64,000 nt of DNA from Halocaridina rubra (Eukaryota > Arthropoda > Malacostraca > Decapoda > Atyidae), in NCBI GenBank assembly GCA_037179515.1, contig JAXCGZ010007614.1, forward strand, positions 106,079 through 170,078, written 5' to 3'. A program made the position numbers and the translations under genes. Shown piece after piece: positions 56,633 to 64,000 of the stretch. Numbering within the stretch: the stretch's first letter is position 1; every line of letters starts with the position of its first letter. The notes under the pieces were generated by a model. It made no database searches and was not told where the DNA came from. It saw only the letters and a program-made list of their open reading frames with translations.

Positions 56633-56749
56633 TAACTTGGCCTTTTTTAGTCAGGTAACCACATCACTTTGGCCATCAAATTATTTCATCATCTCACCAC
56701 ACAATTTGCCTTATCCAGCCTTAGTGATTTTTAGACAGCTTAGATAGCT

Positions 56750-57149
56750 TGTGGTTGAGATAGAAAAAAAATAATATATATCACTTACTCAACTTAACTC
56801 CACCTGCACGTGTTGGAAGTTAAAGGTCCACTCATAACTGTTCAAAACCCGATTCCTTGCCCCCTTACTACAAACCACCACATATAAAAAGAAATCAACA
56901 CCTACACTGGGAGCTCCCGCTAAACCTCCACAACTCAATTATAAAGCAATTCCGTCTCACAACTCAACCAATAAAGCAAATCCATCACACAACTCAACCA
57001 ACTCGACAACCCCACAAGCGCTGCTCTTCATCCCCGAACGTTCGCCGAAAACTGTAAACAACAACCCGTTCACCGTGTTGCCAAACAGTGTTACCAGATC
57101 CAAATTATACAAAATCATAAACAAACACTATTGTCTCCACAAAACCACA
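56750..57149 (-). repeat. Element D 5' LTR
   Basis: 400 bp, TGTGGTTGAG...AAACCACA; partner of 52537-52937. Confidence 0.88.
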
Positions 57150-57154
57150 TCAAA
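57150..57154 (+). repeat. Target-site duplication TCAAA (right of element D)
   Basis: Matches 52532-52536. Confidence 0.82.
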
Positions 57155-57575
57155 TGATAAAGAAGCTACTAAAATGTATCTAGACAGGCTACTGGCAAAT
57201 TAGCAGGGTCAAGTTTATAACAAAATTATTATTGCAAGAGCAATTTTTATAATATAACAAAATTTATCAGCAAAGCAATTTTATAATAAGAAAATTGCAT
57301 AAACAACGTATCTATGCCCTTGTTCATGAGAAAAAAAGAAAGAGCAGAAACCAGAAATAGGAAAGAGATTTTATATTGGGATCATGCTTTCTACACGTAC
57401 AAGAATATTGAACAAAATATACTAAAATATAAATTGCAAATAATCATACTATGCAAAATGCAAGGTGTGAGATTTTTATTTTAGTAAGAAAAGGAAAGAC
57501 AGTTACTAGTTAGCTACATAACTAATAAGGCATCAACTACAGCCTCTTGTAATTTGAGCAAAACACTCTGTCACA
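57155..57575 (-). repeat. Element A 5' LTR, last part
   Basis: ATAAAGAAGCTACTAAAATG... parallels 35120-35542 and ends CACTCTGTCACA. Confidence 0.8.
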
Positions 57576-57830
57576 GACCTATATACTCGGGAGAGCACCA
57601 ACAACTCAGAGATAGGGAGCCATTTTCCCTCCAACCTCACATTCCAGTGGCTGGTGCGAGGCCACGCGTTGACTCTCTGCCCGCATATATACTCTCGTGT
57701 ATTTGTGTGGTGCTGATGAGAGTTGTTGTAAAAACTGATCAAAGCATAATATAAGAGTAGAAGATAATAAATGACAAGTAAGATCCCTTCTATCAATATA
57801 TTAATGGAAATATTACACAGCAAATTACAA
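57576..57830 (+). other. Unassigned stretch between element A and Tigger fragment
   Basis: No ORF or repeat match inside the window. Locally GC-richer (GTGCGAGGCCACGCG). Confidence 0.3.
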
Positions 57831-57832
57831 TA

Positions 57833-58387
57833 CAGTGGTGACCACAAAGCCAAACTTAATCTGTTCCCAAAAAGTTTTTTTGAATTGGATTTATTTTTCC
57901 CATTGAAGAGCATGTAAATTCAATCAGTTCCTGGTCACAACAAATATTCATTTTAAAATTTTTTGTCATTAAAAACATGAACTATAATACAGGTTATATG
58001 CAATATACTCTAAAAAAGGAAAATTACATTAATAATAGAAATACAGTACTGTATTTACCTTTGTGGGTGACTGTTCCTGGCATGCGTGGATGGTGGTGGA
58101 GGAGGAGGAGGAAGGGGATTAATTTTTGAAAGGAGAGTCCCCCTCCATAAAAAAAGCTCTATTTCTGGTGTTTTCTCTGTCTTTTCTCTTTTGGAAGCTG
58201 CTTCCCTGCCTACTGGGACAAGGAAACGATCCAGAAAATTTTGCCTTTTCCTTCTTTGGTAAATTTTTCTAAAATTATTCATTGCAATGTCATTTGCCAT
58301 ATTCACTACTCTATTTCCCACAGTTTTATCTGGGTGATGATTCTCAATAAAAGCATGCACATCATTCCACTTACTAAAAATTTCTGA
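57833..58387 (-). mobile_element. Tigger/pogo DNA transposon 3' fragment with terminal repeat
   Basis: The end starts CAGTGGTGACCAC after TA (57831-57832) and contains AATCTGTTCCC and AATCAGTTCC spaced repeats typical of Tigger-like termini. The minus strand at 58385-58170 encodes FIENHHPDKTVGNRVV, NMANDIAMNNFRK and RKRQNFLDRFL, the conserved C-terminal end of pogo/Tigger transposases. The rest of the transposase is missing; the CR1/L2 LINE lies at the break. Confidence 0.7.
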
Positions 58388-58389
58388 AT

Positions 58390-59034
58390 ATGGAAAATGG
58401 TGCCATGAAAACTTTCTTTGCTGATGCACTAAAGGGGAATGTGGCAGTAAAAGAGGCTGTAAAGGTGGTGGCACTGGAAAACATACAAACAGTTGACTAT
58501 AAAGAGACAGTAATCGAAAAAATGAAAGACGTTGTGATGGAAAGGGCAAACCCACTCATCAGACAGGCACTTGATAAGGAGAAGACAGTGGTAATCTCAG
58601 GCATAAGCGAATCCCAGGAGCAAACATGGCAGGGGAGACTTGAAGAAAATAAATCTAGGGTTGTAGACCTGATAAGAAAGCTTGGAGTAGTATGTGGTCC
58701 TGAGGATATTGTAAACATACACCAACTAGGTAAATATTCGAGGGAAGGAAAGCCGAGACCAACAAAAGTAACCTTTGAGAGAGGGGAAACATATAGGGAA
58801 ATATTGTTGAGAAAAAAAAATCTAAAAGACCTTCAAGAATTCAAAGAAGTGTTCATTAGACAATACAGAACACAGGAAGAGATGGGACAGAACAAAAAGT
58901 TGTTGCAAGAGGCAAGAAGGTTAAATGATGAAAGAAATGAAGAAGAGAAGAAAAATTTTCATTACAGAGTTCTTCCAGACAAAGGGGAGATAAAGAAGAT
59001 AATGACAGAAGATCAGGGGATGGGGCCTCATTAA
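58390..59034 (+). CDS. LINE copy 3 ORF1 protein
   Basis: A 214-codon frame. Its middle (TVVISGISESQEQ, RVVDLIRKLGVVCGPED, HQLGKYSREGKPRPTKV) fits the RRM-like/nucleic-acid-binding ORF1 seen in CR1/L2-type LINEs, followed by a lysine/glutamate-rich C-terminus (QNKKLLQEARRLNDERNEE). It would bind LINE RNA in the RNP. The first residues may come from the flanking Tigger sequence, so the start is uncertain. The stop overlaps the ORF2 frame. Confidence 0.7.
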   Translation: MENGAMKTFFADALKGNVAVKEAVKVVALENIQTVDYKETVIEKMKDVVMERANPLIRQALDKEKTVVISGISESQEQTWQGRLEENKSRVVDLIRKLGVVCGPEDIVNIHQLGKYSREGKPRPTKVTFERGETYREILLRKKNLKDLQEFKEVFIRQYRTQEEMGQNKKLLQEARRLNDERNEEEKKNFHYRVLPDKGEIKKIMTEDQGMGPH

Positions 59035-59036
59035 GA

Positions 59037-59462
59037 TTGTTATACACATATGCTGATGGATTAGCTGGTAAGGCAGTAGAATTAAAAGATAGGATTCACA
59101 ACAGTAAGGCAGATATAGTAGCAATTACAGAGACTAAGTTGAGTGAAGACATAAACAGTGTCACAGTTTTTCCTAAGGGCTTCAGAATACTAAGGGTTGA
59201 AAGATCTGAGAGGACTGGTGGAGGGATAGCACTGCTCATAAGTGAAAGGATTCAAGTTGAAGAAATAAACTTGGCTATAGAAAGTGAGTTCAAGGAATTT
59301 CTTGTTGCTCGCATAAATACTGGGTCAGAGAGCATTATAATAACTGTTGTATACAACCCACCAAGGAACCAAAATAGGCTTGAAGTTTATGAGGAAAGTC
59401 ATATAGGTACTATTGAAGTCATAAACTCAGTTGTTAACATGGCACGGGAAAAAAAAATGTAG
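59037..59462 (+). pseudogene. LINE copy 3 ORF2, endonuclease first part
   Basis: LKDRIHNSKADIVAITETKL (catalytic Glu), RTGGGIALLIS, SESIIITVVYNPPRNQN: the AP-endonuclease entry. The frame is open further upstream, overlapping ORF1's end, with no clear ATG. Broken by an A9 run at 59450-59458, probably one A too many or too few. Confidence 0.8.
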
Positions 59463-60411
59463 GATTTTGATTATGGGAGACTTTAATCATAAAGAGATAG
59501 ATTGGATAAATCTTGACCCACACAGTGGTGAGGACTCATTCGGGGCAAGATTCCTAGATTGCGTACAAGGGAATTTCCTACACCAACATGTAATGGAACC
59601 AACAAGGGCCAGGGGTGGGGATGAGTCATCACTACTTGATCTAGTGTTCACAGATAATGTGTTGGATATTGAAAAAATTGAGTATGAACCACCAATTGGA
59701 AAGAGTGACCACTGTGTGTTGTTGATGGAGTATATCATTGAAGATATTCTTCCTGAGAGTAGAGGCACTGGGGACATGAGGAGGAACTATCCGAAAGGAG
59801 ATTACATCAAAATGAATGAGCTTTTTGCAGTTCTTGACTGGAGAACCTTATTTTACAACAAATCTGTACAAGAAATGTATGACATCTTTTGTGAGAAATA
59901 TGGGAAGATAGTAGATTGCTGCATAACTGTCACTAAAGTAGGTGTAATTCATGCCAGAGAGAAATGGTTCAATATTGGGTGTAAAAGAGCTAAGGAGTGG
60001 AGAGACAAATGCTGGAAAAGGTATAGGAGGAGAAAAAACATAAATGCCTGGCAAACCTACAAAAGAGCAAGAAATGACTACCTAAGTAAAAGGAGAGAGG
60101 CAGAGAGAGACTATGAGAGGGACATCACCAGGAAGGCTAAAGAAAATCCCAAGCTTTTCCACAGCTTTATCAGAGGAAAACTGAAGGTAAAAAAACAGGT
60201 TTTAAGGCTAAAGAGAGCGGATGGAAGCATCACTGACACGGATGAAGAGATCTGCAAAGAATTGAACAAGGAGTTTCAGTCAGTATTTACAGTAGAAAAT
60301 ACCCCACCCCCTCAGATTGCAGTGATAGAAGCTCAAGGGCCGGTATTAGAGAACATCAACCTTACATGCCACAGAGGTATGCAAAGCGCTGATGGATTTA
60401 GATGTTCATAA
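59431..60411 (+). pseudogene. LINE copy 3 ORF2, endonuclease second part and linker
   Basis: ILIMGDFNHKEIDW (GDFN box), SSLLDLVFTD, GKSDHCVLLMEY (SDH box), then a basic linker shared with copy 2. The frame is lost near 60366, where CTTACATGCCAC has one extra base compared with CTTACAGCCAC in copy 2. Confidence 0.82.
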
Positions 60412-61861
60412 AGCTACAGGTCCTGATGACATATCCCCTCATGTGCTTAAAAAATGCGCAAACACAATATCAGTGGCACTAAGTATCATATTTAAGGAGT
60501 CACTGGAGTCGGGGGAGATTCCAAGATGCTGGAAACAAGCAAATGTGATACCTATCTTCAAAAAGGGAAGGAGGGATACGGCTCTGAACTATAGACCAGT
60601 TTCCTGTACCAGCATAGTTTGCAAAGTTATGGAGAAACTACTAAGGAAACATATCTCTCTTCACTTGGAATCCTTCAACTTTTTGTCAGTGAGGCAACAT
60701 GGCTTCAGAGAAGATAGATCAACAGTAACAAACTTATTAGAATTTTATGATGAGGTAAGCCAAATCTTACAGGAAAGAGAGGGCTGGGCAGATTGCATAT
60801 TCCTAGACTTTCAGAAAGCGTTTGACACTGTTCCACATGGGAGACTTATTAGGAAGCTACAATCAATGGCTAGAATAGGTGGAAATGTTTTGGAATGGAT
60901 AAAAACTTACTTAGAAGGAAGGGAACAGAGGGTTAGAGTAAGACACTCAGTGTCTGAATGGAGAAGAGTTAGTAGTGGAGTTCCACAGGGTTCAGTTTTA
61001 GGGCCACTTTTGTTCCTTGTATATGTAAATGACCTACCAGAGTCTGTAAATTCATTCATGAATATGTTTGCAGATGATGCAAAGATTGTGAAGAAAGTAA
61101 AAAACGAGAACAATGGTAGAGAACTTCAGGAGGATCTAAATAATCTGCATGAGTGGTCAGAAAAGTGGCTAATGAAATTCAATACTTCAAAATGTAAGGT
61201 AATGAGAATAGGTACAAGTGCAAGAAGGCCCAAGCTTGACTACTCGGTGGCTGGAGTACAACTTCATGAGACAGAAAATGAGAGAGATCTAGGAGTAAAC
61301 ATACTGGCAGATTTGTCTCCAGAAATACATATAAATGGCATAATAAGGGCAGCATATGCATTTTTATCAAATGTAAGGGTAGCCTTCAGGCACATGGACA
61401 AGGAAATGTTCAGAAATATTTATGTAACCTATGTGAGGCCAAAACTCGAATATGCAGGCCCCTTTTGGAATCCGCACTTGAAAAAGCACATAGCTAAGCT
61501 TGAAAAATTTCAAAAACATGCCACGAAACTGGTGCCAGAAATACGCAATCCCAGTTATGATGAGAGGCTGAGGGAATTAGACTTACCATCACTCGAAGCT
61601 AGAAGAGTGAGGGGGGATATGGTGACAGTCTTTAAATTCATTCATGGTTATGATAAAGTGGATAGGGATCGATATTTTGATATGGCTGGCTCTAGAACTA
61701 GAGGTCATAGTTTGAAGCTTGGTAAGAAAACTTCTTTGCAGGATGTAAGAAAATACTTTTTCAGTGTAAGAGTAGTTGATAATTGGAATTGGCTAAGCGA
61801 GGAGGTAGTTAATTCTATCTCAATCCATAGTTTTAAGGACAGGTATGATAAGTATGACTAA
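60392..61861 (+). pseudogene. LINE copy 3 ORF2, reverse transcriptase and C-terminal part
   Basis: A 489-codon open segment from MDLDVHKATGPDDISPH to the natural stop. RT motifs: NYRPVSCTS, HGFREDRSTVTNLLEF, FLDFQKAFDTVPHGRL, SGVPQGSVLGPLLF, MFADDAKI, FNTSKCKVM; then VRPKLEYAGPFWNPH and DNWNWLSEEVV. Catalytic residues are intact; only the upstream frameshifts prevent a continuous ORF2. Confidence 0.88.
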
Positions 61862-61881
61862 GTATAAAATGGAACCGATGA

Positions 61882-61948
61882 GGAGACGGGAAGATATGAG
61901 CTTTGGGCTCTTTCCCGTAAACACAGTTAGGTAATCACAATTAGGTAA
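61882..61948 (+). repeat. LINE 3' terminal hairpin and 14-bp tail repeats
   Basis: ACGGGAA...GAGC-TTTGG-GCTC-TTTCCCGT stem-loop, then two TTAGGTAATCACA units. The same hairpin ends copies 1, 2 and 4, with one or two tail units. Confidence 0.88.
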
Positions 61949-62898
<950 letters not shown>

Positions 62899-63350
62899 CT
62901 GTGGAGGATTTCCTGTGTGTTATTTACCCTTCGATCTTATAACCCCCTAAATTCGGAAATCCTGACACGGCTTCAGTAGAGGCCTACCACGATCTCAAAT
63001 TTAAATCCTCTACCAATAAAATATAATTAATATTACATGCATAGACATACATGCAAATATTTTATAAGGGGGTTTATGAACTGCTGATATGTGAATATTT
63101 AAATAAACTCTCCTCACCTTAAATTAAAACTTCCTCATACAGAATAATACATTTTCTAACATACATTCTACCTACGAGTGTTCAATTAAATGAGCTCATT
63201 CTGTCCTTCACACGTAGTTATAAATATTGTTAGAAATACAATGTATCTGTACTCATCTGTCCGGACAACCCTGATGTCGTCAGCAATCACGGGACTCCGA
63301 ATCAAAAACGTATCTTCTGATCCACAGATCTCTATCACGTTCTTCTACTT
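62899..63350 (+). other. Unassigned AT-rich stretch
   Basis: No gene, repeat or element recognised. Confidence 0.4.
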
Positions 63351-63990
63351 GAGTGTCTCGTAATGCCCCACGAGAACAACAAATTATAAACTTATAAGCA
63401 CTGTCAACAAACACAGTAAGAATGAGTGCCTCGTAGCATCTCACGACGGCAACTAATTATTGTTTAACAAACTTATAAGTACTGTCAACAAACACAGTAA
63501 AATGAGTGCCTCGTAGCATTTCACGAGTACAACTAATTACTCTTTAACAAACTTATAAGTACTGTCAACAAACACAGTAAAATGAGTGCCTCGTAGCATC
63601 TCACGAGTACAACTAATAATAAACTTATAAGTACTGTTAACAAACACAGTAAGAATGAGTGCCTCGTAGCATCTCACGACGGCAACTAATTACTCTTTAA
63701 GTACTGTCAACCAGCACAGTATAAATGAGTGCCTCGTAGCATCTCACGACGGCAACTAATTATTGTTTAACAAACTTATAAGTACTGTCAACAAACACAG
63801 TAAAATGAGTGCCTCGTAGCATCTCACGAGTACAACTAATTACTCTTTAACAAACTTATAAGTACTGTCAACAAACACAGTAAAATGAGTGCCTCGTAGC
63901 ATCTCACGAGTACAACTAATAATAAACTTATAAGTACTGTTAACAAACACAGTAAGAATGAGTGCCTCGTAGCATCTCACGACGGCAACT
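63351..63990 (+). repeat. Minisatellite with higher-order structure
   Basis: GAGTGCCTCGTAGCAT-type monomers start at 63351 (diverged), 63424, 63504, 63584, 63657, 63727, 63807, 63887 and 63960. Spacings are 73, 80, 80, 73, 70, 80, 80, 73. The series repeats with a 303-bp period (63424/63727, 63504/63807, 63584/63887, 63657/63960). Each monomer holds a TACTGT...ACAGTA inverted repeat and a TCGT...ACGA one. The last unit diverges after 63988. Confidence 0.93.
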
Positions 63991-64000
63991 GACTTTTTGC

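Larger units (their letters stand above)
52537..57149 (-). mobile_element. LTR retrotransposon D (gypsy-like), inactive, nested in A's LTR
   Basis: LTRs of about 400 bp (52537-52937, 56750-57149), TG...CA ends, TCAAA duplications. On the minus strand the order is gag with CCHC knuckles, protease, RT, RNase H, integrase, i.e. the usual gypsy order and unlike A and B. LTRs differ by roughly 10% by eye, so D is older than B. I saw no standard primer site next to the 5' LTR; a G-rich polypurine tract (AAGGGGGTG on minus) abuts the 3' LTR. Confidence 0.88.
58388..61948 (+). mobile_element. CR1/L2-type LINE copy 3, near full length
   Basis: Contains ORF1 (58390-59034), the endonuclease part, RT and C-terminal part in three frames, the terminal hairpin (61882-61920) and two copies of the 14-bp tail, then CA/TA repeats. 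The 5' boundary with the Tigger fragment is uncertain by about 25 bp. Only a few frameshifts relative to copies 1 and 2. Confidence 0.9.

Noticed and set aside
63351..63990. CRISPR-like array of regularly spaced repeats
   Set aside because: Units are directly adjacent with no unique spacers, in a eukaryotic context; it is a minisatellite.

Overview
The window looks like AT-rich, repeat-saturated animal nuclear DNA. Spliced exons, a metazoan VPS13D-type gene, several LINE and LTR retrotransposon families and very long (TA)n/(CT)n microsatellites point to an arthropod. A decapod crustacean is my best guess (inference from TE style, not proven). No prokaryotic features, rRNA, tRNA gene or CRISPR array was seen.

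Region 1 (1-31.1 kb) holds the 3' end of one host gene on the + strand. Six exons (267-466, 3533-3645, 3890-4027, 4387-4521, 13441-13618, 30391-30480) keep phase across every junction and encode the last 283 residues of a VPS13D-like lipid-transfer protein, ending in TGA at 30478. Its introns are graveyards of nested transposons. The 8.9-kb intron holds a deleted Copia element with perfect 5-bp target duplications, a CR1/L2-type LINE and two crossed LINE relics. The 16.8-kb intron holds a jockey-like relic (minus strand) split by a second CR1/L2 copy and by a 6.2-kb RNase H-bearing I-type LINE, each with recognisable target duplications, followed by a second jockey-like relic on the + strand.

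Region 2 (31.1-33.4 kb) is intergenic: a SINE-like piece, (CT)n/(TA)n and a LINE relic.

Region 3 (33.4-57.6 kb) is a 24-kb stack of LTR retrotransposons, all coding on the minus strand. An old Ty3/gypsy element A (LTRs of about 2.1 kb) was invaded by a young, related element B (41702-50098; LTRs without visible substitutions; ATCTT duplications), by a LINE fragment and by an unrelated LTR element D (52537-57149; TCAAA duplications). B has one open 1373-codon gag-pol in the unusual order protease - integrase - RT - RNase H (Gmr1-like), a perfect tRNA-Lys primer site, and a gag that lacks the capsid-like segment still visible in A.

Region 4 (57.6-64 kb) holds a Tigger/pogo fragment, a near-complete CR1/L2-type LINE with both ORFs, its CA/TA microsatellite tail, and a minisatellite at the window edge with a 303-bp higher-order period.

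The most notable content is element B with its relative A, the LTR-pair record of microsatellite growth, and the higher-order minisatellite.
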